Source of the DNA: an uncultured Hyphomicrobiales bacterium
GTDB taxonomy: Bacteria > Pseudomonadota > Alphaproteobacteria > Rhizobiales > Beijerinckiaceae
Assembly: GCA_903931945.1 (NCBI GenBank)
Contig: CAIZEI010000171.1
Coordinates: 19,320 to 83,319 of the forward strand
DNA length: 64,000 bases
Direction of reading: 5' to 3'
Shown here: piece by piece, positions 17,769 through 27,011 of the stretch
Layout: every line of letters begins with the position of its first letter
How positions within the stretch are numbered: position 1 is the first letter of the stretch
Notes under the pieces: generated by a model
Database searches by the model: none
What the model was told of the DNA's origin: nothing
The model's input: only the letters and a program-made list of their open reading frames with translations
Made by a program: the position numbers and the translations under genes

Positions 17769-19436
17769 ATGCCAACAGTCGCACAAGCGATCGCCAGGAC
17801 GCTCGCCGCTTACGGAACCGAGAAGTTTTTCTGCATGTGTGGCGGCGACCATGATCTTTGGTACGCTCTGGAAGATGAGAAAATCGAAATCGTCAATTGC
17901 CGAACGGAGAATGCAGCTGTCTATATGGCCGATGGCTATGCGCGTGTGACCGGTAAGCCGGGGTTTGTCTATGGCCAGCGCGGTCCGGGCGTCGCCAATC
18001 TTGCTGGCGCTTTGGCCGATCCCCTTTGGGCGAAAAGTCCCGTGATATCATTGACATCTTCCATTGCGCTGACATCGCGCGACCGCTTTGAATACCAGGA
18101 GCTTGACGGTCTGCCGTTGCACGTCGGGCTAACGAAATGGAACAAGACCCTTTCATCTCCGGATCGGGCGGCGGCGATGACGCGCGCCGCCATCCGGATT
18201 GCGCTTTCACCATCGCCGGGCCCGGTCCATCTCGAAATTCCTGCTGACATGTTCGATCTCGAGTCGGGCGAAGACATCTTTTGCGAGGAGGGTCTGAGCC
18301 ATGTCAACGCCATGCGCGCGCCGCCTGACCGTCAGCGCCTCACGGCCCTGCTGGATGCTTTGCTGCGCGCCGAACGCCCGTTGATCGTCGCTGGCAAAGG
18401 CGTCGTCATTTCAGAAGCCTGGGATGAACTGACCGCCTTTGCCGAAGCGCTGTCGATTCCGGTGGCGACATCGCTTGGCGGCAAGGGTTCGATTGACGAA
18501 GCCAGCGACCTTGCAATGGGCGTCATCGGTCGCAATTCCCGCAAACTCGGCAACGACTGCGTGCGCGAGTGCGACGCCATTCTCGCCATCGGAACGCGGC
18601 TGGGCGGGCTTGCCACGCATCGCTACAGTCTGCCGTTCGGCGAAAAAGCGCTGTTTCATATCGACGCGGACCCACATATTCTGGGGCACAACTTCCGCAC
18701 GCAGATCGGTCTCGCCTCCGACGCAAAACTTGCATTGGCCACCGCGCTTGAAATGATCGAGCAACGCGGACTGGCGCGCAAGCGCACGCCATGGGCTCAG
18801 GACCGCGCCGTCCGGCTGCATCAATGGCGCGGCCATGCGGCAGCGTTGCCGGATGTTCAGAAGGTCGATGGCGTTCATCCCGCCGAAGTCATCGCCGCAG
18901 CGCGTCGCGTGATGGGGCCACGCGATATTATTGGCGCCGATACGGGCGCGCACGGCGGTTGGGTCGGAGCGCTCTTTCCGGTTGCAGCAGGGAAAACCAT
19001 GATTCGGGCTAACGGCTCGCTCGGATGGGTCTTTCCCGGCGCGCTGGGGGCAGCTCTGGGAGCGCCGGACCGTCGCGTCGTTGCGATCACGGGCGACGGC
19101 GGGATGCTTTATCATATCGCAGAATTTGAGACGGCTTTGCGCATCGGTATTCCGGTCGTCGTGATTGTTCTCAACAACGCCTGTCTTGCCTCGGAATATC
19201 AGACCCAGAAGCGTCATCAGCGGATCGTCAAATCGGTCCTCGATTATCGCGATGTCGATTTTGCCGCCGTCGCGCGTTCATTTGGCGCCTTTGGAATCCG
19301 TGTCACACAAGCGGGCGAGCTGGACGCTGCAATTTCCGCCGCGCTGGCGAATGGCGGTCCCGCGCTGGTAGATGTCGTCGTCAGCCGCGAGGCGCAATCG
19401 CCATCCGCCAATCGCGACAAGACGCGACTGGTTTGA
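17769..19436 (+). CDS. Thiamine-pyrophosphate-dependent enzyme, acetolactate-synthase-like
   Basis: A 555-residue three-domain TPP enzyme. Glu-47 in 'CRTENAAVYMADGYAR' is the cofactor-activating Glu; the central domain starts near residue 190 ('RPLIVAGKGVV'); the TPP/Mg motif begins at 'TGDGG' near residue 441 and ends with 'VIVLNN' near 468. Such proteins decarboxylate or cleave 2-oxoacids. It lacks features that would single out IlvB, and the neighbours (two TctC proteins and a deacetylase) point to a catabolic role on an imported 2-oxo or related acid (inference). It ends a few bases before the deacetylase start. Confidence 0.85.
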   Translation: MPTVAQAIARTLAAYGTEKFFCMCGGDHDLWYALEDEKIEIVNCRTENAAVYMADGYARVTGKPGFVYGQRGPGVANLAGALADPLWAKSPVISLTSSIALTSRDRFEYQELDGLPLHVGLTKWNKTLSSPDRAAAMTRAAIRIALSPSPGPVHLEIPADMFDLESGEDIFCEEGLSHVNAMRAPPDRQRLTALLDALLRAERPLIVAGKGVVISEAWDELTAFAEALSIPVATSLGGKGSIDEASDLAMGVIGRNSRKLGNDCVRECDAILAIGTRLGGLATHRYSLPFGEKALFHIDADPHILGHNFRTQIGLASDAKLALATALEMIEQRGLARKRTPWAQDRAVRLHQWRGHAAALPDVQKVDGVHPAEVIAAARRVMGPRDIIGADTGAHGGWVGALFPVAAGKTMIRANGSLGWVFPGALGAALGAPDRRVVAITGDGGMLYHIAEFETALRIGIPVVVIVLNNACLASEYQTQKRHQRIVKSVLDYRDVDFAAVARSFGAFGIRVTQAGELDAAISAALANGGPALVDVVVSREAQSPSANRDKTRLV

Positions 19437-19450
19437 AAGGGGAGCAGCGT

Positions 19451-20380
19451 ATGTACAAGGCTGATTTCAAATGGCCGGGCGACGCCAACATTGCCGTCGT
19501 TTTCAATATGTCATGGGAGATACCCGAACACGCCGTGGGCGCGCGCCCCAAAGCAAAATATACCCGAGCCATGCGGCCCATCTATGAAGCAGCCTTTGCG
19601 GACACAGGCGGGATGCAGCGGTTGCTTGATCTGTGGAAAAGGCATGCGATCAGAACGAGCTGCTATGTGGACGGGTTGACAGTGACGTTGTTTCCCGACC
19701 TTGCCCGCGCAGCGCATGACGCCGGCCATGAACTGATCGTGCAGGGCTGGACGCATGAGTTTCTGCATGATCTGTCCGTTGCAGAACAGGAAGACACAAT
19801 CGCGCGGAGCAATGCAGCCATATTGGCTGTCACCGGTCAACGCGCGTTCGGCTTTTCAAGCGCCGGCGGCCATCTCACCGCAGAGACATTTTCCATTCTC
19901 GCAAAGCTTGGATTCAAATACTCCTGCGGGCTCAGAAATGCGGATGTTCCTTTCGTCATTCCTGTTGAAGGACAGAAACTTGTCGGGATGACCAGCTACG
20001 CCATCTCGGACACGCCTGCGATGCGGCAAACCCTGTCGCCCCGGCAGATTATCCAGCAATGGCGCGATTGTTTCGATGCGCTGTACGATGAGGGCGCCCG
20101 GGGATTTCCCAAGATGCTGGCTTATGGGTCGCACCCTCATAACGCGCACGGCCATCGTGTGAGGCCGCTGGAAGAGCTGATCGAATATGTTCGTTCCCGT
20201 GGCAAGGTCTGGATCGCGACGCGTGGCGAAATTGCCGACTGGGTGTTGCAAAACTATCCTGAGATGACGCTTGCGAAATTTTATCCAGAGGCTGTCAATT
20301 CGGACCGGCTCTATGGCCTCGGGATTGGTCTCGGCGGTCAGGAAGCGCTGGACAAGGCGCAGTCCTACCGTCAGGGTTAG
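19451..20380 (+). CDS. Polysaccharide-deacetylase-family (PuuE-like) amidohydrolase
   Basis: A 309-residue NodB-fold protein without signal peptide: 'ANIAVVFNMSWEIPEHAVG' at residues 13-31, 'HELIVQGWTHEFLHDLS' with metal/active-site His, and 'YGSHPHNAHGHRVRPLEELIEY' at the C-terminal end. Cytoplasmic members such as PuuE act on small N-acyl or ureide substrates rather than on polymers. ATG 19451 has AAGGGGAG six bases upstream; an ATG at 19433 would overlap the preceding gene. Spacing of 14 and 22 bases to its neighbours puts it firmly in the operon. Confidence 0.82.
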   Translation: MYKADFKWPGDANIAVVFNMSWEIPEHAVGARPKAKYTRAMRPIYEAAFADTGGMQRLLDLWKRHAIRTSCYVDGLTVTLFPDLARAAHDAGHELIVQGWTHEFLHDLSVAEQEDTIARSNAAILAVTGQRAFGFSSAGGHLTAETFSILAKLGFKYSCGLRNADVPFVIPVEGQKLVGMTSYAISDTPAMRQTLSPRQIIQQWRDCFDALYDEGARGFPKMLAYGSHPHNAHGHRVRPLEELIEYVRSRGKVWIATRGEIADWVLQNYPEMTLAKFYPEAVNSDRLYGLGIGLGGQEALDKAQSYRQG

Positions 20381-20402
20381 GGCGATCCTGGAGGACATGT
20401 GA

Positions 20403-21437
20403 ATGCGATTGCCAAGGTTTTTGGTGTTTTTGCTGCTGGCGGGGCTTTGTTCGCCAGTCCGGGCGCAAAATGCGGCGGAGTTCTATCGGAACAAACAAAT
20501 CACCCTGGTGATCGGTTCAGACGCCGGCTCTGGCTATGATCTTTATGCCCGGCTGCTCGCGCGCTTTATGCCGAAACATATTCCGGGAAGCGCGAATATC
20601 GTTGTCCAGAACCTGCCCAACGCGGGCAGTGTGATGATGGCCAACAACGTCGCCAATACCGCGCCAAAGGATGGAACGGTGATCGGCGCCCCGCAATCGA
20701 GCGTCGCGGTCGAGCGATTGTTATGGCTGTTGTCGCCGGGCGGTAAAACCGCTGCGTTTGAAGCGGACAAGCTGCAATGGCTTGGCACGATGGCGCAGGA
20801 TGTCTTCGTTGTTCTTGGTTCCACCGACGCAAAGGCGAAATCGGTCGACGATCTCAAGATCATGGATTTTGTCGCGGGCGTAGCAGGCCCCAATACAGAT
20901 GGGTCTCTCGTTGTTGCTTCAATGAACAAACTGCTTGGGACGAAGATCAAACTCGTGCTTGGCTATGCCGGTACGTCAGCCGAATTGCTGGCGATGGAGC
21001 GCGGCGAGATAGACGGCGCGCCAATGGCCTATTCCACTGTGACAACCCTTCGCCCCAACATGCGCGCTGAAGGTAAAATCCGCGTCCTGTTGCAGATGGG
21101 CGGTCATGCGCATGCCGACATTCCGGAGGTTCCATTTTTTGCAGATCTTGTAAAAACGCAGGATGAGCGCGACATGCTGTCGCTGATTTTCGCCAAGTAC
21201 CAGATGGGACGCCCGTTTTTTACGGCCGCAGGCGTTCCTGCCGATCGCGTGGAATTCCTGCGCAAAGTCTTCGATGAAACATTGGAGGATCCCGAACTGA
21301 TTGCCGAGGCAAAAGTTGAAAAGCTGGAGCTCAGTCCATTGGGCGGGCGCGATGTGCAGGACCTGGTGAACCGCCTTTACAGTGCGCCGCCCGATCTCGT
21401 GCATCGCGCGCGGCAGTTGCTGGGGACTGAAAAATGA
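20403..21437 (+). CDS. Second TctC/Bug-type substrate-binding protein of the operon
   Basis: A 344-residue protein with signal peptide ('RFLVFLLLAGLCSPVRAQ') and Bug motifs 'AEFYRNKQITLVIGSDAGSGYD', 'PNAGSVMMANNVAN' and 'MERGEIDGAPMAY'. It is a divergent paralogue of the protein at 16699-17748, so the operon begins and ends with a TctC-type binder. GGAGGACATG overlaps its start region. It converges on the enolase-superfamily gene with only 10 bases between the stops. Confidence 0.87.
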   Translation: MRLPRFLVFLLLAGLCSPVRAQNAAEFYRNKQITLVIGSDAGSGYDLYARLLARFMPKHIPGSANIVVQNLPNAGSVMMANNVANTAPKDGTVIGAPQSSVAVERLLWLLSPGGKTAAFEADKLQWLGTMAQDVFVVLGSTDAKAKSVDDLKIMDFVAGVAGPNTDGSLVVASMNKLLGTKIKLVLGYAGTSAELLAMERGEIDGAPMAYSTVTTLRPNMRAEGKIRVLLQMGGHAHADIPEVPFFADLVKTQDERDMLSLIFAKYQMGRPFFTAAGVPADRVEFLRKVFDETLEDPELIAEAKVEKLELSPLGGRDVQDLVNRLYSAPPDLVHRARQLLGTEK

Positions 21438-21447
21438 AAGGCGGCGG

Positions 21448-22545
21448 CTATTCGATGCGGTAACGCGCCAGAAGCGCTTCATCGATATCCACGCCCAGTC
21501 CCGGTCCCGACGGCACAGTGAACATGCCGTCGCGCGGCGTCCCCAGGGGCCCAACCGGCGTGTGTTCAAGATCAGCAAAATAGAACTCGCACAAAGTGTC
21601 TTCCGGCGTTGCGGCCAGAACATGCAGTGTCGCGATCAATGCAGGACCAAACAGCGGCGAATGCGGTTCGAGCCGGACGTTTGCGCGGCGTGCAATGTCG
21701 AGCGCTTTCCACATTTCGGTAATACCGCCCATTTTCGCAAGGTCGGGCTGTGCAATATCGAATGCGCCGAGCGAAATCGCGTGCTGCAGATCCATCGTGT
21801 TGCCGAGATTTTCGCCCGCAGCAATGGGAATGCCGCCGTCGCGGCGAAGGCGCGCAAGGCCGGCAAAATCGTCAGGTGGAAAGATTGGCTCTTCCAGCCA
21901 GGCGAGATTGTAGGGACGCAATTGCGCGCACATCTCAAGCGCCCGCGCTATGTCCCAGGTGCAATTGGTGTCGAGCATGACGCCGATGTCAGGCCCAAGC
22001 GCAGCGCGCGCTGCAGCGACAGCTTCAGTTGTGCGTTCATGCAGTTTGATATGTTGATAGCCACGCGCCCGGGCGATGTTGCAGACCTTCGCCACCATGT
22101 CAGGCGCGCCGATGCGCAACAGGCTTGCATAGGATTGTATTGTCTGTCGCCGGGCTCCGCCCAGCAAGGCATGGATCGGCTTGCCCGCGATCTTGCCGGC
22201 GATGTCCCACAGGGCGATGTCGAGACCTGACAGCGCAAAGCCCACGGGACCATTGCGCGACATGCCCTGCGTGCGGCGATAGAGGTCAGTCATCAATGCG
22301 GGGATATCCCGGGGATCGCAACCGATCGCCAGCGGCGCTATCACGCGTTTCATCGCAAGATGGCTCATCAGGCAGCCGCCAAAACCAAAGGCCTCGCCCC
22401 AGCCTGTTATTCCGGCGTCGGTTGCAACGCGGATGTAGACCGCGTCCTGCGTCAACCGCCCATCCGATGTCGCCAGCGCTGATTTTGGCGCGCCGTGTTC
22501 ATAGGGAATGCCGATCAGAAATGATTCGACGCCGGTGATTTTCAT
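21448..22545 (-). CDS. Mandelate racemase/muconate lactonizing enzyme family protein
   Basis: A 365-residue enolase-superfamily enzyme. Catalytic Lys in KxH at residues 167-169 ('YQHIKLHE'), metal ligands Asp-192 ('MLDTNC'), Glu-218 ('WLEEP') and Glu-245 ('AAGEN') are all in place, so it should abstract an alpha proton from a carboxylate. The C-terminal catalytic base is less clear to me, so racemase, dehydratase and cycloisomerase remain possible. It faces the TPP/deacetylase operon and may act on the same acid, but it is on the opposite strand. Confidence 0.87.
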   Translation of the reverse strand: MKITGVESFLIGIPYEHGAPKSALATSDGRLTQDAVYIRVATDAGITGWGEAFGFGGCLMSHLAMKRVIAPLAIGCDPRDIPALMTDLYRRTQGMSRNGPVGFALSGLDIALWDIAGKIAGKPIHALLGGARRQTIQSYASLLRIGAPDMVAKVCNIARARGYQHIKLHERTTEAVAAARAALGPDIGVMLDTNCTWDIARALEMCAQLRPYNLAWLEEPIFPPDDFAGLARLRRDGGIPIAAGENLGNTMDLQHAISLGAFDIAQPDLAKMGGITEMWKALDIARRANVRLEPHSPLFGPALIATLHVLAATPEDTLCEFYFADLEHTPVGPLGTPRDGMFTVPSGPGLGVDIDEALLARYRIE

Positions 22546-22588
22546 GCTGGCGGTCTCCCTGTTCGTCCGTTCTGGCGCGGAGATGCGA

Positions 22589-24340
22589 CTATTCCTCGAA
22601 GCGTTCGGCCCCGCCCACTATTCGGGCGGGCGCAATGCCGGCGTCGGGCAATGTGGCCGGCGCGCCGGAATCCCTGAAGCGGTTGACGATGGGATAGCGG
22701 CGATCACGGCCAAAATTCTTCCTCGTGACCTTGACGCCCGGCGCTGACTGCCGACGCTTGTATTCGGCTATATAGAGAAGGCGTTCAACCTTTTTCACCG
22801 TCTCGATGTCATGCCCCCGGGCGACAATGTCGGACAGGCGCATTTCTTTTTCAACAAGGCATTCCAGAACGTCGTCGAGCACGTCGTAGGGCGGCAGCGA
22901 ATCCTGATCTTTCTGGTTTTCCCGCAATTCGGCGCTCGGCGGCTTTGTGATGATGTTGGGCGGGATCACAATGCCCTCCGGGCCCTTGGCGAAGACGGGC
23001 TTCCATTGGTTACGCAATGCGCACAGGCGAAAAACCTGCATCTTATAAAGGTCCTTGACCGGATTGAAGCCGCCATTCATGTCGCCGTAAATGGTCGCGT
23101 AGCCAACTGACATTTCCGATTTATTGCCTGTTGTCACCAGCATCGAACCGAATTTGTTCGACATTGCCATCAGCAACACGCCGCGAATCCGGCTTTGCAG
23201 ATTTTCTTCTGTGATATCGGGCGGTTTGCCGGCAAACAGTGGCGCAAGCGCGCTCTCTGCGCCTTCGACAGCCGGCGCGATGGGCATTCGATCGTAGTGA
23301 ACGCCCAGCGCGCGCGCGCAATCTTCGGCGTCAGATAATGATTCGTCCGATGTGAACCGGTAGGGCAACATAACGCAATGCACACGCCCGGGGCCCAGCG
23401 CATCGGCGGCAAGCGCCGCGCAGAGCGCCGAATCAATGCCGCCGGAGAGGCCCATAACGACGCCGGGGAAACGATTCTTGTCGACATAGTCGCGCAAGCC
23501 CATCACACAGGCGGCATAATCAGCTTCATCGCCCGCCAGTACTTTGGAATGGGGCGCTTCGACGCAGATCCAGGCTCCACCGCGCCGCTCCCACACAGTG
23601 GCCGCAATGCATTCGGCGAAATCAGGCAATTGCGCCGCGAGGGATCGATCGGCGTTGAGCGCAAAAGAGCCGCCGTCGAAGACAAGCTCATCCTGCCCGC
23701 CGACCTGATTGAGATAGATCAGCGGCAGTCGGCTCTCGACCACGCGCGCCAGCGCAACCTGCAAGCGCTCGTCATGTTTGCCGCGCCAATAGGGCGACCC
23801 ATTGGGGACCAGCAGGATTTCGGCGCCTGTCTCAGCGAGGCATTCGACGACGTCCTCGTTCCAGATGTCCTCGCAAATGGGCACGCCCAGACGGACGCCG
23901 CGAAAGGCCATCGGTCCGGGCGGCGGGCCCGGCGCAAAGACCCGCTTTTCATCGAAGACACCATAGTTCGGCAAATCGACCTTGAAGCGGACGGCCTCAA
24001 TCCGCCCGTGATCCAGAAGCGCAACGGCGTTGTGACAACGGCCGTCTTCGACCCAGGGCAAGCCCAGTAATATGGCCGGGCCGCCGTCCGCGGTTTCCCG
24101 CGCCAGCGCTTCAAGCGCGCTTCGACAGGATTCCTGGAACGCCGGCTTCAGCACCAGATCTTCGGGCGGATAGCCGGCAAGGAAAAGCTCGCTGAACGCC
24201 ACCAGATCGGATTTCAGGTCTGCCGCCGTCCTGCGGGCTGCGCGCACGCGACCGGCGTTGCCCTCGATATCGCCAACGATGCAATCGATTTGCGCCAGAG
24301 CGATAACGAGGCGATTTGCGGGAGAGGTCTGTGTTGTCAT
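22589..24340 (-). CDS. nadE: Glutamine-dependent NAD+ synthetase
   Basis: A 583-residue two-domain enzyme making NAD+ from deamido-NAD+ with ATP and glutamine. The N-terminal nitrilase-like amidase has Glu-51 ('FSELFLAGYPPEDL'), Lys-120 and Cys-156 ('PICEDIW'); the C-terminal synthetase has the pyrophosphatase loop SGGIDS at 299-304 and 'TTGNKSEMSVGYATIYGD' in the nucleotide region. Length and all catalytic residues are normal. It is divergent from the transglycosylase gene with about 125 bases between. Confidence 0.96.
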   Translation of the reverse strand: MTTQTSPANRLVIALAQIDCIVGDIEGNAGRVRAARRTAADLKSDLVAFSELFLAGYPPEDLVLKPAFQESCRSALEALARETADGGPAILLGLPWVEDGRCHNAVALLDHGRIEAVRFKVDLPNYGVFDEKRVFAPGPPPGPMAFRGVRLGVPICEDIWNEDVVECLAETGAEILLVPNGSPYWRGKHDERLQVALARVVESRLPLIYLNQVGGQDELVFDGGSFALNADRSLAAQLPDFAECIAATVWERRGGAWICVEAPHSKVLAGDEADYAACVMGLRDYVDKNRFPGVVMGLSGGIDSALCAALAADALGPGRVHCVMLPYRFTSDESLSDAEDCARALGVHYDRMPIAPAVEGAESALAPLFAGKPPDITEENLQSRIRGVLLMAMSNKFGSMLVTTGNKSEMSVGYATIYGDMNGGFNPVKDLYKMQVFRLCALRNQWKPVFAKGPEGIVIPPNIITKPPSAELRENQKDQDSLPPYDVLDDVLECLVEKEMRLSDIVARGHDIETVKKVERLLYIAEYKRRQSAPGVKVTRKNFGRDRRYPIVNRFRDSGAPATLPDAGIAPARIVGGAERFEE

Positions 24341-24466
24341 GGACCCGGTCTAGCGCGAATTGCCGGGGAATGAAAAGTCGCAATGCCGCGCGCCGTCTGA
24401 CCGCATTGCGCCGGCAACGGTCGCGGCGTAATCTGCGAATCGCGCGTGAAAGTGGAGATTTCGACA

Positions 24467-25255
24467 ATGCGGCTGTCTTCAAGAACGATTTGTGTCGCCC
24501 TTGCCACGGTTTTTTCACCCGTGGCCGTTCAGGCCGCGCAATGCGGCGGCGATATGGGCGCTTGGATGCAGGGCGTCCGGCAGGAGGCGCAGAGCCGTGG
24601 CGTGGGCGCCAGAGGCATCGCGGCCCTTGACGGCATGACACCCGATCCGTCGGTCATCAGCCATGATCGCGGGCAGGGCGTTTTCCGTCAGACATTTGAA
24701 CAATTCGGTCCGCACCGGGTGGCGCCGCTGCTCGGCGCCGGCGCAAACAAGCTGCGCGCGCTGGGGTCTTTCTTCGATCGTACGGAACAGCAGACAGGCG
24801 TGCCCGGCCCGGTTCTGGTGGCCATCTGGGGGCTTGAAACCAGCTTTGGCGGCGACAACGGCAATTTCGGCACGATCCGGTCTCTTGTGACCCTGGCGCA
24901 CGATTGCCGCCGCGCGGACAAATTTCGCGACGAACTTTTCAATGCGTTGAAGATCATAGACTCCGGCGCCTATTCCGTTGCATCGATGCGGGGCGCATGG
25001 GCCGGCGAAATCGGCCAGACACAGTTCATGCCCTCATCCTATCTCAAATATGGCGGCGGTCGCGACATCATCCATTCCTCGCAGGATGCGCTAACCGCGA
25101 CCGCCAATTATCTGCGCGGCTATGGCTGGTCGAAAGGCGCGGGGTGGGAGCCGGGTCAGCCCAATTTTGGCGTGATCAAGCAATGGAACGAATCTGACGT
25201 TTACGCGAAGACGATCGCCTATTTTGCGACCAAGCTGAACCAGATGGTGAAATAA
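24467..25255 (+). CDS. Lytic murein transglycosylase, MltB/SLT_2 family
   Basis: A 262-residue exported enzyme cleaving peptidoglycan glycan strands to anhydromuramyl products. Signal peptide at residues 1-24; catalytic Glu in 'AIWGLETSFGGD'; 'GEIGQTQFMPSSYLKYGGG' is the conserved substrate-groove segment. It lacks a lipobox Cys at the mature start (although the mature end has one Cys) and lacks the C-terminal peptidoglycan-binding domain, so it resembles the short soluble form. ATG 24467 with GGAG nine bases upstream is preferred over 24446. Confidence 0.9.
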   Translation: MRLSSRTICVALATVFSPVAVQAAQCGGDMGAWMQGVRQEAQSRGVGARGIAALDGMTPDPSVISHDRGQGVFRQTFEQFGPHRVAPLLGAGANKLRALGSFFDRTEQQTGVPGPVLVAIWGLETSFGGDNGNFGTIRSLVTLAHDCRRADKFRDELFNALKIIDSGAYSVASMRGAWAGEIGQTQFMPSSYLKYGGGRDIIHSSQDALTATANYLRGYGWSKGAGWEPGQPNFGVIKQWNESDVYAKTIAYFATKLNQMVK

Positions 25256-25286
25256 CGTCGACGCAAGGAACAGAGGGAGGTTTGGC

Positions 25287-26477
25287 GTGGCGGCGCAATT
25301 GCCGATTCTGGTCGTCGGCGCGGGGCTTGGCGGCGCAGCTGCGGCTCTGGGTCTGGCCCGCAAGGGCTTTGCCGTTCGGCTGATTGAAGAGGCTGTGGAG
25401 CTTGGCGTCATCGGTTACGGGATCCAGCTTGGCCCCAACGTGTTCCCGATGTTCCGGGAGCTCGGGGTCGAGCAGGCCGTGCTTGCCAAATCACATTTTC
25501 CGCCAGATGTTCTGATGCTCGACGCCCTGAGCGGCGAGCGCGTGACGCGCGTGCATACCGGCCCCGCGTTCAAACAACGCTTCGGCGATCCCTATGTCGC
25601 CATTCACCGGGTTGATTTGCATGGCTGCCTGCTCGACGCCTGCCGCGCTCTGCCCAATGTCGAAATTATGCCCGCGACCGCCTTTCAATCGGTTGAGGAC
25701 AAAGGCGATCACGTCGCAATGACCACGGCGGACGGGCGCGTCCTCACCGGGTCCGCGCTCATCGGCGCTGATGGCTTGGGCTCGGCGGTGCGCAAACAGC
25801 TTGTGGGTGAAGAAAAGACGGTTCCCATTGGCTATGTCGCCCATCGCACCATTGTGCCGATGGCGATGGCGCCCGAGCGCGTCCGCCACGACGATGTCAT
25901 TCTTTGGGGCGGCCCGGGCTTTCACATCGTCCAGTATCCGCTGCGCGACAAAACCCTGTTCAACATTGTTGCGGTTTTTCGCACCGAAAATATCCATCAA
26001 CGCGCCGACGAGGACGCCTATCGCGCGATCCTGATGAAAACCTATGCCGGGGCGCATCCCGCGATGCATGACATGCTTGCCATGATGGACCTCAAGCGCC
26101 GCTGGGTGATTGCCGATCGCGATCCCATTCGTCACTGGAGCTGCGGGCGGGTGACGCTGCTTGGCGACGCCGCGCATCCTACTCTGCAATCCTATGCGCA
26201 AGGCGCCTGCATGGCGATTGAGGACGCCGTGGTGCTGGCGCGCTGCATTGAACTCTCGAAGGGCGATTTTGTTGCCGCGTATCGTCGCTATGAGCAGGAG
26301 CGGGTGTTGCGCACGGCGCGCATCGTTCTGGATTCGCGCAAACTGTGGGAATTCTACCACCTTGGCGGCGTCGCGCGGGATGCGCGCAATCAGGCTGAAG
26401 CTGAAAAAACCGACGACGATATGTATCGTTGCGTCGCCTGGATTTACGACGGGGTGAAGTTGCCGACGGAACTGTAG
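25287..26477 (+). CDS. FAD-dependent aromatic monooxygenase, 3-hydroxybenzoate 6-monooxygenase-like
   Basis: A 396-residue group A flavin hydroxylase starting at GTG, with GGGAGG eight bases upstream. FAD motifs are GAGLGG near residues 10-15, 'GADGLGSAVRKQL' near 163 and 'LLGDAAHPTLQSYAQGACMAIEDA' split around 290-312. The 'PTLQSYAQGA' segment and the N-terminal 'VIGYGIQLGPN' resemble 3-hydroxybenzoate 6-hydroxylases (gentisate pathway) and salicylate hydroxylases. No ring-cleavage genes are nearby, so the substrate call is tentative. Confidence 0.75.
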   Translation: MAAQLPILVVGAGLGGAAAALGLARKGFAVRLIEEAVELGVIGYGIQLGPNVFPMFRELGVEQAVLAKSHFPPDVLMLDALSGERVTRVHTGPAFKQRFGDPYVAIHRVDLHGCLLDACRALPNVEIMPATAFQSVEDKGDHVAMTTADGRVLTGSALIGADGLGSAVRKQLVGEEKTVPIGYVAHRTIVPMAMAPERVRHDDVILWGGPGFHIVQYPLRDKTLFNIVAVFRTENIHQRADEDAYRAILMKTYAGAHPAMHDMLAMMDLKRRWVIADRDPIRHWSCGRVTLLGDAAHPTLQSYAQGACMAIEDAVVLARCIELSKGDFVAAYRRYEQERVLRTARIVLDSRKLWEFYHLGGVARDARNQAEAEKTDDDMYRCVAWIYDGVKLPTEL

Positions 26478-26670
26478 CTTTCGCCCCGCCCTGCTTTCAA
26501 AGCACACGAAAAAATGGTCCCACTGCGCTTTTGCGCGTCCGGCGTTGGTTTCCGGTCGCCCTCAATTGAAATGGAGGGGCAGCGAGCTCTGTCCTGACAG
26601 CACTATCGCCATGTCCGGATCGACACGCGTTCCAGGAACGCCTGCGCCATTGCGGCGCGGGGATAACGCC

Positions 26671-26697
26671 ATCCCGGTCGATACAATCGACCGGGAT
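26671..26697 (-). terminator. Perfect 12-bp hairpin downstream of tRNA-Gly
   Basis: Arms ATCCCGGTCGAT and ATCGACCGGGAT are perfectly complementary around a three-base loop, 30 bases past the tRNA 3' end on the tRNA strand. No strong T-run follows on that strand, whereas the plus strand has a weak T-rich stretch. It may end the tRNA transcript or the rightward hydroxylase gene, or be a small dispersed palindrome. Apart from it the stretch 26478-26726 shows nothing. Confidence 0.5.
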
Positions 26698-26726
26698 ATA
26701 GCATTTTCAGGTATTTTGGAGAAATC

Positions 26727-26801
<75 letters not shown>

Positions 26802-27011
26802 ATCCCTGACAGAACGGCTGCGCCGCCCGTCGTGGGGCGCATATTGCGCATATCGATGACGATTGCAATAGTCTCTTTGCAGGCCTGGATGGAATGCGGC
26901 GAACGTCCTTTGCGGGCCAAATTCCGCCTGCCCAACCCGCCCAAATCTGATTTCATGCGCGCAAGCCTATGCTACTGTGCCCGGCAGGCAAACAAAGTCA
27001 AAGGGGATATG

